Part shown: positions 9,042 to 20,099 of the stretch, piece by piece
Layout: the number at the start of each line of letters is the position of its first letter
Position numbering within the stretch: the first letter of the stretch is position 1
Source: Novosphingobium sp. TH158
GTDB lineage: Bacteria > Pseudomonadota > Alphaproteobacteria > Sphingomonadales > Sphingomonadaceae
Assembly: GCF_002855555.1 (NCBI RefSeq)
Contig: NZ_PKRT01000001.1
Location: 930,001-994,000, forward strand
Length of the DNA: 64,000 nucleotides
Direction: 5' to 3'
Program-made: the position numbers and the translations under genes
The notes under the pieces: model-generated
Database searches by the model: none
What the model saw: the letters and a program-made list of their open reading frames with translations, nothing else
Told to the model about the DNA's origin: nothing

Positions 9042-10390
9042 GCTTCCAGCGCCCGGTTCCGGGCGAAGGCGTGATCCACGATCCTGTAAGGATAGCCCGA
9101 AGGTCGCACCACGGGATCGTGGATTTCGCCATCCGACAGCCGCGCCAGCTCCGGCACCCATTGCCGGATATAGCCTGCGGCGTCGAACTTGGGGCTTTGC
9201 GTCAGCGGCGCCATGATCCGCACGAACATGTTCGCATCCACCCCGCTGCCGGCCGACCATTGCCAGTTGACCGCGTTCTGCGCGTAATCGGCATCGACCA
9301 GCGTATCCCAGAACCACTCCTCGCCGCGCCGCCAGTCGATCAGCAGGTGCTTGATCAGGAAGGATGCGGCGATCATCCGCACGCGGTTATGCATCCAGCC
9401 CGTTGCCCACAGCTGCCGCATGCCGGCATCGACGATGGGATAGCCGGTGCGCCCCTGCTGCCAGGCTTTCAGCTCGGCCTCCGCCTCCGGTCCGGTGCGC
9501 CAGGCGAAGCCGTCGAATTCGCTCTTGTAGGACCGCGCGCCATAGTCAGGGAATTGCTGGACGATGTTGATGGCATAGTCGCGCCAGCCCAGTTCGCCGA
9601 GGAAGGTCTGCGTACTGCCGCCGGCATCGGCGACGCCGTGCCATACGGTTGCGGGCGAGATTTCCCCGAAATGGAGATGCGCTGAAAGGCGCGAAGTGCC
9701 TTCCATCGACGGCAGGTTGCGCCGCTCGGCATAACGGGCGGAGAAGCGGGCGAAGCGATCGAGCCGGGCGCGGGCTCCAGATTCGCCCGGTGTCCATTCC
9801 TCGCGAAAGCCGGCGGCCCAGTCGGGCCTTGTCGGCAGCAACCGCCATTCGGCCAGGTCGTCCGAAGCGGGCCAGTCCTGCGGCGCAGCGAGGCGCGCAG
9901 GCGCAGGCAGGGGCGCGGGCGGCGGCATCCGCTCGCTGAGCGCCCGCCAGAACGGCGTGTAAATCTTGAACGGAGTGCCGCTGCCGGTCAGCACCGAGCC
10001 GGGCGGTGCGAGGTAATTGCCGTGATGCAGGCGCAGGTCCAGGATCTTGGCCACGGCCCGTTCGGCATTGCGCCACCAGGGTTCGTGATGATGAAGCGCA
10101 TGAACCTTGCGCGCGCCGGTTTCTGCGGCAAGCGCGCCCAGTATGTCCTCGCACCGCCCCCGCCGCAGGACCAGTCGCGAGCCCATGGCTTGCAAGTCTG
10201 CATCGAGTCTGGCGAGCGAGTGATGGAGCCACCAGCGCGAGGCCCCGCCCATGGCCCTGTGCCTGGGGGTCTCGTCGTCGAGCACATAGACCGGAATGAC
10301 CGGCGCGCCGCTGGCAGCGGCGGCATGGAAGGCGGGCTGGTCGGCAAGGCGCAAGTCGCGGCGCAGCCACACGAGGATCGGGGCAATCAT
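9023..10390 (-). CDS. phrB: Deoxyribodipyrimidine photolyase (cryptochrome/photolyase class I)
   Basis: A 455-residue light-dependent repair enzyme for cyclobutane pyrimidine dimers. The N-terminal antenna-binding alpha/beta domain begins LVWLRRDLRLAD. The C-terminal FAD domain has TSRLSAHLHFGEIS, GRTGYPIVDAGMRQL with WMHNRVRM, and NWQWSAGSGVD with RIMAP. All hallmarks of a functional class I CPD photolyase are present. ATG start at 10390. Its stop lies inside the 3' end of the PilZ gene on the other strand. Confidence 0.95.
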   Translation of the reverse strand: MIAPILVWLRRDLRLADQPAFHAAAASGAPVIPVYVLDDETPRHRAMGGASRWWLHHSLARLDADLQAMGSRLVLRRGRCEDILGALAAETGARKVHALHHHEPWWRNAERAVAKILDLRLHHGNYLAPPGSVLTGSGTPFKIYTPFWRALSERMPPPAPLPAPARLAAPQDWPASDDLAEWRLLPTRPDWAAGFREEWTPGESGARARLDRFARFSARYAERRNLPSMEGTSRLSAHLHFGEISPATVWHGVADAGGSTQTFLGELGWRDYAINIVQQFPDYGARSYKSEFDGFAWRTGPEAEAELKAWQQGRTGYPIVDAGMRQLWATGWMHNRVRMIAASFLIKHLLIDWRRGEEWFWDTLVDADYAQNAVNWQWSAGSGVDANMFVRIMAPLTQSPKFDAAGYIRQWVPELARLSDGEIHDPVVRPSGYPYRIVDHAFARNRALEAYRMGR

Positions 10391-10450
10391 GACCCCGCCC
10401 GCATCGCACTGCGGTGCTGCCGCAACAATCTGTCCTTTGGGTCGTGAGCC

Positions 10451-11395
10451 TTAGCGCGTCGCAAGCGGCAGGCACTTCACCTGCGGCAGCGAGACCGAGA
10501 ACTGCCCGCGCGCGCGCCGGTCGTAGAAGCGCGCATCGCGCAGCACGACCGAGCCATCCTCGCCCCGCTCGGCAAAGGGCGCGCGCGTCCAGAACAGGAA
10601 GGCCGCCGATTGCGATCCGCTGCTGGCAAGTTGCCGCGCGTCCGGCCAGGCGCAGAAATCGCGCGTCAGCGGAGCCAGGCCCGCCGCGCCATTTGCCGTA
10701 GTGACTTGCGACCACTGAAAGGCTTCACCCGCCAGCCCTTGCCGCGTCCAGAAGGCAACGGGCACGGGGTTGGCGATCACCTGCGCGCCCTCCCCGGCGA
10801 TTGCCTGGAACCGGCGCTCTGCCGCAGATGTGATCGCGGCATTCAGGCCCACATAGCCTGCCATGACCACCAGCGCCGCCCGCGCGGGCCCCGTCCAGTT
10901 GCCACCCGCCCGCTCGCGCCGCCGCGAAAGCCAGACGGCAAGGCCAAGCAGCGCCCAGAGCCAGATGTCGATGATGAACAGGATGTCGCCGTGGAACCAG
11001 CGGCTCGAAAAGGGTTCGAGCAGGCGGATGCCATAGACGTTGAACCAGTCGAACAGCGGGTGGCTGAGACAACCGACAAGCGCGAGCGCATAGAGCCACC
11101 CGAACCTGACCGGCAGCCTTCCCTCCGGCCGCTTTCCCCGCCCGGCCTGCCAGCGATCAAAGCCCCAGAGCAGGCCGGCAAGGAGCAGCGGCAGCAGCAG
11201 CATGGCCGGCGGCCCGTGAGTGATCCCGCGCCGGAAGCCCAGGTGCTCGGTACCGTCCAGCCAGAAGAAGCAGGCGGCATCGATATCGGGAATGTTCGCG
11301 CCGATGATCAGCGCCGGCATGGCCAGACCGGTGCGGCGCTTGAGCCCGGCCTGGCCCAGCGCGGCACCGATCAGCGAATGGGTGAGATTGTCCAC
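10451..11395 (-). CDS. Membrane-bound metal-dependent hydrolase, DUF457/YdjM family
   Basis: A 314-residue membrane protein. The N-terminus MDNLTHSLIGAALGQAG with later IGANIPDIDA and RRGITHG is the DUF457 (YdjM/LexA-regulated hydrolase) pattern of His and Asp metal ligands. Several hydrophobic helices and a C-terminal soluble part follow. The function is not established. GTG start at 11395, 19 bases after the korB stop, so it is probably transcribed with korAB; why is not clear. Confidence 0.85.
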   Translation of the reverse strand: MDNLTHSLIGAALGQAGLKRRTGLAMPALIIGANIPDIDAACFFWLDGTEHLGFRRGITHGPPAMLLLPLLLAGLLWGFDRWQAGRGKRPEGRLPVRFGWLYALALVGCLSHPLFDWFNVYGIRLLEPFSSRWFHGDILFIIDIWLWALLGLAVWLSRRRERAGGNWTGPARAALVVMAGYVGLNAAITSAAERRFQAIAGEGAQVIANPVPVAFWTRQGLAGEAFQWSQVTTANGAAGLAPLTRDFCAWPDARQLASSGSQSAAFLFWTRAPFAERGEDGSVVLRDARFYDRRARGQFSVSLPQVKCLPLATR

Positions 11396-11414
11396 CGGCG
11401 CAGGCCGCGGAAAA

Positions 11415-12434
11415 TCAGCCCTCGACCGTCCAGGTCTGCCCCTTGGCGAGCAGCTTGGCGAGATTCGCCTCCTTGCCTGCCGTCAGCTTGGCGTCCTGTT
11501 CCAGCACCGATTCCTCGTAGGTTGGCGCGGGATCGTCGTAGATCACGCCAAGCGCCATGGGGAACGGGCCGAACGGCATCTCGACCAGCATGTGCGCGAT
11601 CGAGCGGTTGGTGACGTCGTGAACGATCACGCCCGCCGCCTGCCAATCGCCGTCAACGACATCGACCACCTTCAGCGTCAGCTTTTCAGCGTCGAGGGCA
11701 ATACCCTTTGCGCCCTTGTCGAACAGCATCGGCTCGCCATTCTGGAGCCAGAGCTGCTGCGCCTCGGCACCCTTGGGGGCGGCGAAGTCTTCGAAGCGGT
11801 CCTTGTTGTAGACGATGCAGTTCTGGAAGATCTCGACGAAGGCCGCGCCCTTGTGGGCATGGGCCGCCTTGAGCACTTCGGGCAGGTGCTTCGACACGTC
11901 GAAACCGCGTGCCACGAAGCGGCCGCCCGCACCGAGCGCGAAGGCGCAGGGCAGCGCCGGCCGGTCAACCGAGCCGCCCGGCGTGGTCGGGCTCGACGTG
12001 CCGAGGCGGCTGGTGGGCGAATACTGGCCCTTGGTCAGGCCGTAGATCTCGTTGTTGAACAGCATGATCTGCGTGTTCAGGTTGCGACGGATCACGTGCA
12101 TCGTGTGGTTGCCGCCGATCGACATGCCGTCGCCGTCGCCCGTTACCAGCCAGACGTCGAGGTTCGGGTTGGCCAGCTTGATGCCGGTCGCGAAGGCCGG
12201 GGCACGACCATGGATCGTGTGGAAGCCATAGGCCGACATGTAATAGGGGAAGCGGCTGGAGCAGCCGATGCCCGAAACGAACACGGTCTGCGCCGGATCG
12301 GCCCCGAGCTCCACCATGGTGCGCTGCACCGCCTTGAGGATCGCATAGTCACCGCAGCCCGGGCACCAGCGGACTTCCTGGTCCGATTCCCAGTCCTTGA
12401 TCGTGCGCTTGGCGATAGGGGTCATGTCGTTCAC
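11415..12434 (-). CDS. korB: 2-oxoglutarate:ferredoxin oxidoreductase beta subunit
   Basis: A 339-residue thiamine-diphosphate subunit of a 2-oxoacid:acceptor oxidoreductase. The N-terminus has RWCPGCGDYAILKAV, supplying Fe-S cysteines, with a further Cys in GIGCSSRFPYY. The ThDP/Mg motif is VTGDGDGMSIGGNH and NNEIYGLTKGQYSPTS is typical of KorB. The GTG start at 12434 overlaps the korA TGA (GTGA). Together with KorA it would convert 2-oxoglutarate to succinyl-CoA with ferredoxin reduction; which 2-oxoacid is preferred cannot be read from the sequence. Confidence 0.93.
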   Translation of the reverse strand: MNDMTPIAKRTIKDWESDQEVRWCPGCGDYAILKAVQRTMVELGADPAQTVFVSGIGCSSRFPYYMSAYGFHTIHGRAPAFATGIKLANPNLDVWLVTGDGDGMSIGGNHTMHVIRRNLNTQIMLFNNEIYGLTKGQYSPTSRLGTSSPTTPGGSVDRPALPCAFALGAGGRFVARGFDVSKHLPEVLKAAHAHKGAAFVEIFQNCIVYNKDRFEDFAAPKGAEAQQLWLQNGEPMLFDKGAKGIALDAEKLTLKVVDVVDGDWQAAGVIVHDVTNRSIAHMLVEMPFGPFPMALGVIYDDPAPTYEESVLEQDAKLTAGKEANLAKLLAKGQTWTVEG

Positions 12435-14314
12435 GCCAGGGCTCCTTCGATAGCGGCCTCAAGTTCGGCGATGGTAAAGGGTTGCCCGCTGGTCTTGGTC
12501 ACGGGGCGGGCATCGACCAGATACTGGTCGCGCAGCACGGTCTTGAACTGGCCGGTGTTCATCTCCGGCACCAGGACCTTGTCATAGGACCTGAGCAGCT
12601 CGCCCAGGTTCTCGGGCATCGGCCAGATGTGGCGGACGTGGATGTGCGCAACGTCCAGCCCCTTTGCGATGGAGCGGCGCACGGCCTGATGGATCGGCCC
12701 GTAGGTCGAACCCCAGCCGACCACGGCCAGCTTGCCGCCGGCCTTGCCCAGCGTGACTTCCTGCGGCGGAATGTCCTGCGCCAGGCCATCGACCTTGGCC
12801 TTGCGGGCATCGGTCTGGAGCTGGTGGGTGGCGGGCGAGTAATCGAGGTTGCCGGTATCCGGCGCCTTCTCGATGCCGCCGATGCGGTGCATCAGGCCTT
12901 CGGTGCCCGGCTTGATCCACGGACGGACGCCGCGCGCATCGCGCTTGTAGGGCAGCACCTTGCCTTCGGGGCCGTTGGCTTCACCCAGGAACTTGACCGG
13001 GAACGGCGCGAAGGTTGCCGGATCGGGCACCTTCCACGGCTCGGCGGCGTTGGCGATATAGCCATCAGTCAGCAGCATGACCGGGGTCATGTATTGCACG
13101 GCAATCCGCACCGCCTCTATCGCGCAGTCAAAGCAGTCCGAGGGCGAGCGGGCAGCAATCACCGGCATCGGCGCATCGCCGTTGCGGCCATAGACCGCCT
13201 GGTAAAGGTCGCTCTGCTCGGTCTTGGTGGGAAGGCCCGTCGAAGGCCCGCCGCGCTGCGAATTGACGATGACGAGCGGCAGCTCGGTCATGATGGCAAG
13301 GCCCATCGCCTCGCCCTTCAACGCGATGCCCGGGCCCGAGGACGAGGTGACGCCCAGCTGGCCGGCATAAGATGCGCCGATGGCCGAACAGATCGCGGCG
13401 ATCTCGTCTTCCGCCTGGAAGGTGGTGACGCCGAATTCCTTGAGCTTGGCCAGGTTGTGCAGGATCGAGCTGGCCGGTGTGATCGGATAGCCGCCGAAGA
13501 ACATGTGCAGACCGGCAAGCTGCGCGCCCGCGACAAGGCCATAGGCGATCGAATCCGCGCCGGTGACCGTGCGGTAGAGGCCCGGCTGCGAGGGAACGGG
13601 ATCGAGGTGCAGCTTCTTGATCTGCCCGCCGATTTCCGCCGTTTCGCCATAGGCGTGGCCAGCGTTGAGCGCGGCGATGTTGGCATCGGCAAGCACCGGG
13701 TTCTTGGCGAACTTGTCCTTCAGCCACTGCACCAGCGGCGCGCGGTCACGGTCGAACATCCACAGGGCCAGGCCCAGCGTCCACATGTTCTTGCAACGCA
13801 GCGCTTCCTTGTTGCCAAGGCCGAAGGGCTTCACCGATTCCAGCGTCAGGGCCGAAATGTCGAAGGCCAGGACCTGCCACTTCGACAGGCTGCCATCCTC
13901 GAGCGGCGAGACTTCGTACTTCGCCTTTTCAAGGTTGCGCTTGGTGAACTCGCCCGTGTCCGCGATGATCAGGCCACCGGGCTTGAGCGCGCCGACATTG
14001 GTCTTCAGCGCGGCCGGGTTCATCGCCACCAGCACGTCCGGCTGGTCGCCCGCAGTATCGATAGAGGTCGATCCGAAATTGATCTGGAAGGCCGAAACGC
14101 CGAACAGCGTGCCCTGCGGCGCGCGGATTTCTGCCGGGAAGTCCGGGAAAGTGGCAAGGTCGTTGCCCGCCAGCGCGGTAGACAGGGTGAACTGCCCGCC
14201 GGTCAACTGCATGCCATCGCCGGAGTCACCGGCGAAACGCACCACCACTGCTTCGGGATTTGCCGCGCCGGGTGCGCTGCCCTGATTGTCGCTATCGGCC
14301 AGAACTGTCGCCAT
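12431..14314 (-). CDS. korA: 2-oxoglutarate:ferredoxin oxidoreductase alpha subunit (fused gamma-alpha)
   Basis: A 627-residue subunit with a gamma-type domain first (about 20-210, beginning VVRFAGDSGDGMQLTGGQF) and the alpha pyrimidine-binding and transketolase C-terminal domains after. Key segments are FFGGYPITPASSILH, FQAEDEIAAICSAIGASYAG and VNSQRGGPSTGLPTKTEQSD, all typical of KorA. The ATG at 14314 follows AGAGGAAG. It is first gene of korA-korB-DUF457. A 204-base spacer separates it from divergent rppH and should hold both promoters, but I see no convincing box. Confidence 0.94.
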   Translation of the reverse strand: MATVLADSDNQGSAPGAANPEAVVVRFAGDSGDGMQLTGGQFTLSTALAGNDLATFPDFPAEIRAPQGTLFGVSAFQINFGSTSIDTAGDQPDVLVAMNPAALKTNVGALKPGGLIIADTGEFTKRNLEKAKYEVSPLEDGSLSKWQVLAFDISALTLESVKPFGLGNKEALRCKNMWTLGLALWMFDRDRAPLVQWLKDKFAKNPVLADANIAALNAGHAYGETAEIGGQIKKLHLDPVPSQPGLYRTVTGADSIAYGLVAGAQLAGLHMFFGGYPITPASSILHNLAKLKEFGVTTFQAEDEIAAICSAIGASYAGQLGVTSSSGPGIALKGEAMGLAIMTELPLVIVNSQRGGPSTGLPTKTEQSDLYQAVYGRNGDAPMPVIAARSPSDCFDCAIEAVRIAVQYMTPVMLLTDGYIANAAEPWKVPDPATFAPFPVKFLGEANGPEGKVLPYKRDARGVRPWIKPGTEGLMHRIGGIEKAPDTGNLDYSPATHQLQTDARKAKVDGLAQDIPPQEVTLGKAGGKLAVVGWGSTYGPIHQAVRRSIAKGLDVAHIHVRHIWPMPENLGELLRSYDKVLVPEMNTGQFKTVLRDQYLVDARPVTKTSGQPFTIAELEAAIEGALA

Positions 14315-14518
14315 TTTCTTCCTCTGCCGGCGGATAGAGTGCCGCCTTGGCCCCTGATATATGCTCTCCCGCCCGGCGCTGCACGACAGAAAATCTGTTG
14401 GCGGCCAAAGCGCGCACCTGCAAACGCCTGCAAACCGCTCTAGTCAAGCGGGGATTGCCTGCCTAACGGTGGATCGCCAGAGCGTTCCGCCTCACCGGCA
14501 AGCCCCGGAGATATTGCA

Positions 14519-15016
14519 ATGTCTGACTTTTCCGCCCTTCCCTATCGCCCCTGCGTCGGGGTGATGCTGGTCAATCCCGAGGGCAATGTTTTTGTTGGCA
14601 AGCGCATCGATACGCGCGGCCAGCCCGACGAGGGCGGCGTTTACTGGCAGATGCCGCAGGGCGGGATCGACGATGGCGAGAACCTGCACGAGGCGGCCCT
14701 GCGCGAACTGTGGGAAGAAACCGGCGTCGCGCAGCAGCACGTGGACCTGCTTGCCCAGACGCGCGAGGAACTGCTTTACGACCTGCCAGACGAACTGCTC
14801 GGCAAGCTGTGGGGCGGGCGCTATCGCGGGCAGCGCCAGCACTGGGTGCTGGGTCGCTTTACCGGGCAGGACGAACACATCCGGCTCGACGCGCACGATC
14901 CGGCCGAATTCTGCGAGTGGAAGTGGCTTCAGCCCGACCTGCTTCCCGAAGTGATCGTGCCGTTCAAGCGCAGCGTCTATCAGGCCGTGCTGGACGAGTT
15001 CCGCGGCCTGTTCTGA
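14519..15016 (+). CDS. rppH: RNA pyrophosphohydrolase (Nudix)
   Basis: A 165-residue Nudix hydrolase that removes pyrophosphate from 5' ends of mRNAs and triggers their decay. The Nudix box runs GGIDDGENLHEAALREL then WEETGV, a full match to the consensus. YRPCVGVMLVN and WQMPQGGIDDGE are RppH/IalA-type. The start ATG 14519 lies at the end of CCCGGAGATATTGCA, a good ribosome-binding site. Alone on its strand; the converging TPR gene ends 27 bases downstream. Confidence 0.95.
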   Translation: MSDFSALPYRPCVGVMLVNPEGNVFVGKRIDTRGQPDEGGVYWQMPQGGIDDGENLHEAALRELWEETGVAQQHVDLLAQTREELLYDLPDELLGKLWGGRYRGQRQHWVLGRFTGQDEHIRLDAHDPAEFCEWKWLQPDLLPEVIVPFKRSVYQAVLDEFRGLF

Positions 15017-15043
15017 TGCAACCCCAGCCCTCGGGCTGACGGA

Positions 15044-15550
15044 TCAGTTCTCGCTGACTTCGGGATTGGGGGTAACCGCGTCTGCGGTTACCACGCGCGG
15101 GGTCGGCCCCTTGGCGATGGCTGCGGAAAGCTGCGTGGCCTGCGCGCAGTTCTTGCCGCACAGCCCTTGCAGGCGGGTAAGGTTGCGCCGCGCCTTTTCC
15201 ACCGCGCCCTTTTCCACCAGGGCAACGCCTTCGCCGGCAATGGCATCGAGGTTCTGCGGATCGTTGACCAGCGCCTTGCGGTAATAGTGCAGCGCCTTGC
15301 CCTGAAGCCCCTGGCGACGGGTCGCCTCGGCAAGATCGAGCGTCAGCAGCACGCTGCCGGGCTGGATGGTCAGCGCCGCTTCATAGGCGTCGATTGCGGC
15401 GTTGATATCCCCCGCTTCAAGCGCGGCCCGGCCCTGTGCCTGCAAGGCGGCGGCGCGCGGCTCCAGCACTTGCGGCGGCGCCGAATAGAGCACGCTCGAA
15501 GTGAGTGTCAGGGCCAGCGAAAGGGCCAGCGCGGCGGGCGTATAGCGCAT
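15044..15550 (-). CDS. Exported TPR-repeat protein
   Basis: A 168-residue protein with an N-terminal signal peptide (MRYTPAALALSLALTLTSSVLYSA) and about three tetratricopeptide repeats (about 35-135), containing AALEAGDINAAIDAYEAAL and ALHYYRKALVNDPQN. A CxxxC pair (GLCGKNCAQ) near the C-terminus may form a disulfide in the periplasm. No enzymatic motif is visible; TPRs usually mediate protein contacts. The start at 15550 follows GGAGACCCTG; a 22-codon upstream extension spoils the signal peptide and was rejected. Downstream of the methyltransferase gene on the same strand. Confidence 0.85.
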   Translation of the reverse strand: MRYTPAALALSLALTLTSSVLYSAPPQVLEPRAAALQAQGRAALEAGDINAAIDAYEAALTIQPGSVLLTLDLAEATRRQGLQGKALHYYRKALVNDPQNLDAIAGEGVALVEKGAVEKARRNLTRLQGLCGKNCAQATQLSAAIAKGPTPRVVTADAVTPNPEVSEN

Positions 15551-15609
15551 CAGGGTCTCCCCAAGGGTGTGCCGGTGTCTGGGCTCAGCCGTGGTCATTT
15601 GCGGGGAAG

Positions 15610-16785
15610 CTAGCATGGCGAAAATAAACTGGCGATGAAAAATCCGTCCGTCCCGTCATGCGCCGGCGTCAGCCGCAGGCCCGGTCCGCGCGGGCGGCCG
15701 GCGGGAAGCGCGGGCAACTGGGCGCGCCAGCCGGGATGCTCCGCAAGGAAGGCACCCACCTGCGCCGCGCCTTCGCCATCGAGCAGCGAACAGGTGACGT
15801 AGACGAGCCGGCCACCGGGGCGCACCAGCTTTGCCCCCGCAGCCAGCAGGCGGGCCTGCAAGGCCATCAGCCGGTCCAGCTCGCGCGCGGTCAGCCGCCA
15901 GCGCGCTTCGGGATTGCGGCGCCAGGTGCCGGTTCCGGAACAGGGCGCATCGACCAGCACGGCATCGGCGCGGCGCTGCCAGCTGTCGAGCGAGGCAAGC
16001 TCGCGCCCCGGATCGAGCAACTGGGTGGTGATGATGCTAGCCCCCGCGCGCTCGGCCCTTGGAGCAAGTTGCGACAGGCGGCGGCGATCCGCATCGCAGG
16101 CCAGGATTTCGCCCAGGTTGTCCATCGCGGCCGCCAGCGAGAGCGATTTGCCCCCCGCCCCGGCGCAGAGATCGACGATCCGTTCGCCCGGCCTTGCCTG
16201 CACCGCCTCGCAGGCGAGCTGCGATCCGGCATCCTGCACCTCTATCGCGCCGGTCTGGAAGGCCTCCCACTGGTCGATCGGGGTGCCGGACGGGAAACGC
16301 AGCCCGTTTGGCGCGAGCGATGGCTCGCCCGCTTCCGGCAGGCTGAGCCGGCCCGCCTTCAGCGTGTTGATCCGCACATCGAGCGGCGCGCGATCGAGAA
16401 GCGCGGCAATCTCGCCCTCATCAAGGCCGGATGCGGTGAATTCCGAGACCAGCCACTTCGGCGCGGCACCTCCGGCCGCCACCGGCTCGCCCGGTTCCAC
16501 CGGCGCGGGTGCGTGGCTCGAACCATCGAACAGCGCGGCGATGGCCGGATCGCCCTGCGCCAGCCGCAGCATGGCCGCACGACCGGTTTGCGGAACTTCG
16601 CCGCAGGCCCGTATTGCGGCGTAAACCAGCTCGCGCACGGCGCGGCGGTCCTTGCTTCCGGCAAAGCGGCGGGTGCGGAACCAGTCACCGACGATCCGGT
16701 CTGCCGGGGCACCGTTGCTGCGGGCAGCGGCAATCACCAGGTCGAGGATCTCGATCGCCGCCTGAACCCTTGCGGCGGGCGCCAT
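15610..16785 (-). CDS. RsmB/NOP-family RNA cytosine-C5 methyltransferase
   Basis: A 391-residue SAM-dependent methyltransferase acting on rRNA (RsmB-like) or tRNA. The N-terminal part is helical and NusB-like (VQAAIEILDLVIAAA). The SAM loop is DLCAGAGGKSLSLAAA. Motif IV, DAPCSGTGTWRRNP, and motif VI, VYVTCSLL, each carry the Cys used in m5C catalysis and release, so the enzyme looks intact. Its ATG lies 5 bases after the guaB stop, so the two are co-transcribed. The exact RNA target cannot be told here. Confidence 0.92.
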   Translation of the reverse strand: MAPAARVQAAIEILDLVIAAARSNGAPADRIVGDWFRTRRFAGSKDRRAVRELVYAAIRACGEVPQTGRAAMLRLAQGDPAIAALFDGSSHAPAPVEPGEPVAAGGAAPKWLVSEFTASGLDEGEIAALLDRAPLDVRINTLKAGRLSLPEAGEPSLAPNGLRFPSGTPIDQWEAFQTGAIEVQDAGSQLACEAVQARPGERIVDLCAGAGGKSLSLAAAMDNLGEILACDADRRRLSQLAPRAERAGASIITTQLLDPGRELASLDSWQRRADAVLVDAPCSGTGTWRRNPEARWRLTARELDRLMALQARLLAAGAKLVRPGGRLVYVTCSLLDGEGAAQVGAFLAEHPGWRAQLPALPAGRPRGPGLRLTPAHDGTDGFFIASLFSPC

Positions 16786-16790
16786 CCCGC

Positions 16791-18335
<1,545 letters not shown>

Positions 18336-19406
18336 CTATTTTTCGAGCCACTCCACCCACGCCCCGTGCGCGTGGGCCTCGCCCAGCAGTGTTTCGCTCG
18401 CACCCCCCGGCCAATGGCGGCAGCGCAGTTCGTGGCGGAAGGTCGCCCGGTTGGTTTCGACCGTCACCCAGGCCAGCGGGCGTGAAGGGCTCGCGGCTGC
18501 TCCCGCCGCTGCCATGGCCGCCTCGATCCGGGCGCGGCCCTCGGGCGGGACGTATTGCCAGACGATCGAATGGAACAGGACGCGGGTGACGCCTTCCGGC
18601 TGCGGCGCAGCGAGGCGCTGCTCCACCCAGTCGGTCGCATCCATCCGGGCGACTTTCGGCGGCTTGTGGCGTGCCAGGGCGATTGCGGCATCGATCCGTT
18701 GCAGGCGGAACGGCGTGTCCGGCCAGACATAGCTTTTCAGCCGCAGCGCCGCCTGCGGATCGGTAAGGTCGATCGGCTGGACGTCGCAGCCTGCAATGGC
18801 CACGATCTCCACCTGGGCAGCAGGCGGCGGCGGACCGCGCCACTCGGGGCAGATCTGCATCGGCGATGCCGCATCGCCCGCCCTCACCCCGCCAAGGTTG
18901 AAGCCGAAGCGCTCCATCATGGTATTGATCCCCGCGCTTGAGCCGATCTCGTTCAGTTCGAAACGCGGGCCCAGCCGGGATGAAAGCCACATAAGCTGCG
19001 CCATGATCCCGGCAGAGCGCCCGGCCTCGTTAGTCTGCGGCGGACCGGCGAACCAGCCGGCAAGCTCGCCATCGTGATCGCGCACAATGGCCTGCACGGT
19101 GCGGTCGATTTCCGCCTGGTCGCTCAGCGCGCCCGAATAGATCGGCCCCAGGCGCGAGTCCCGGCCGGTCAGGTGCAGGTAATGAAAACCGCCCGCCAGC
19201 CGCAGCGGCATGGCATCTTCAAGGCTGAGGCCCGGCCAGTGGCGCATCCGTTGGCCCACCTGCGTATCGCCGTGCAGCAGGGGAATGAAGCCCCGGATCA
19301 GCCGCCCGGTACACGGCGCGCTGTTCCTTTCGGCGTGACCGGCCTGCCATTCCAGCGCGCGCAGGACATTCGCCTCGTCCATCGCGATCTCTTCATGGCC
19401 TGCCAT
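18336..19406 (-). CDS. DUF2332 family protein
   Basis: A 356-residue soluble protein of the DUF2332 family, whose function is unknown to me. Recognisable segments are [19 protein letters not shown] near the N-terminus, [20 protein letters not shown] in the middle, and [14 protein letters not shown] with LAWVTVE towards the end; the glycine-rich middle could be a nucleotide or SAM-binding fold but that is a guess. Start ATG 19406 ([13 protein letters not shown]) follows AAGGGCAAC; ATG 19382 is an alternative. Divergent from hisG with only 39 bases between start codons. Confidence 0.83.
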   Translation of the reverse strand: MAGHEEIAMDEANVLRALEWQAGHAERNSAPCTGRLIRGFIPLLHGDTQVGQRMRHWPGLSLEDAMPLRLAGGFHYLHLTGRDSRLGPIYSGALSDQAEIDRTVQAIVRDHDGELAGWFAGPPQTNEAGRSAGIMAQLMWLSSRLGPRFELNEIGSSAGINTMMERFGFNLGGVRAGDAASPMQICPEWRGPPPPAAQVEIVAIAGCDVQPIDLTDPQAALRLKSYVWPDTPFRLQRIDAAIALARHKPPKVARMDATDWVEQRLAAPQPEGVTRVLFHSIVWQYVPPEGRARIEAAMAAAGAAASPSRPLAWVTVETNRATFRHELRCRHWPGGASETLLGEAHAHGAWVEWLEK

Positions 19407-19445
19407 ATGTTGCCCTTTCGCGCTGCTCGCCCTAAGGCGCGCGCC

Positions 19446-20099
19446 ATGTCGAAGCCTTTGACCTTTGCCGTGCCCAAGGGGCGCATCCTTGACGAGGCGC
19501 TGCCGCTCATGGCGCGTGCCGGAGTGGTGCCCGAGGCGGAGTTCCATGACAAGAACAGCCGCGCGCTTTCCTTCGCCTGCGAACAGGCAGACATGCGGAT
19601 CATCCGCGTGCGCGCATTCGACGTGGCAACCTTCGTTGCCCACGGCGCAGCGCAGGCCGGTATCGTCGGTTCGGACGTGGTGGAAGAATTCGCTTTTTCA
19701 GATCTTTACGCGCCGGTCGATCTCGACATCGGCCATTGCCGCCTGTCGGTCGCCGAACCGGTGGGCCAGAAGGACGGCGGCCCGGTCAGCCACCTGCGCG
19801 TCGCCAGCAAGTATCCCAACCTCACCCGCCGCCACTTCGAGGGCATGGGCATCCAGGCCGAGGTGGTGAAGCTCAACGGCGCCATGGAACTGGCTCCGGG
19901 GCTCGGCCTTGCCAGCCGGATCGTCGATCTCGTTTCCACGGGCCGCACGCTCAAGGACAACGGGCTTGAGGAAACCAGCGTGATCCTGCCCGTTTCCGCG
20001 CGCCTCATCGTCAACCGCGCGGCGCTCAAGACCGATCCGCGCGTCGGGGCGCTGGTCGATGCCTTCCGGGCCGCGATGGGCGCGAAGGACGCTGCCTGA
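19446..20099 (+). CDS. hisG: ATP phosphoribosyltransferase, short form
   Basis: First step of histidine synthesis: ATP plus PRPP. 217 residues, so this is the short (HisGS) type without the C-terminal regulatory domain, which needs HisZ as partner; hisZ is not in this window. Conserved segments are [27 protein letters not shown] and [20 protein letters not shown] (PRPP loop). ATG at 19446; the frame is open upstream opposite the DUF2332 gene without homology. The stop overlaps the hisD start by one base. Confidence 0.96.
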   Translation: MSKPLTFAVPKGRILDEALPLMARAGVVPEAEFHDKNSRALSFACEQADMRIIRVRAFDVATFVAHGAAQAGIVGSDVVEEFAFSDLYAPVDLDIGHCRLSVAEPVGQKDGGPVSHLRVASKYPNLTRRHFEGMGIQAEVVKLNGAMELAPGLGLASRIVDLVSTGRTLKDNGLEETSVILPVSARLIVNRAALKTDPRVGALVDAFRAAMGAKDAA

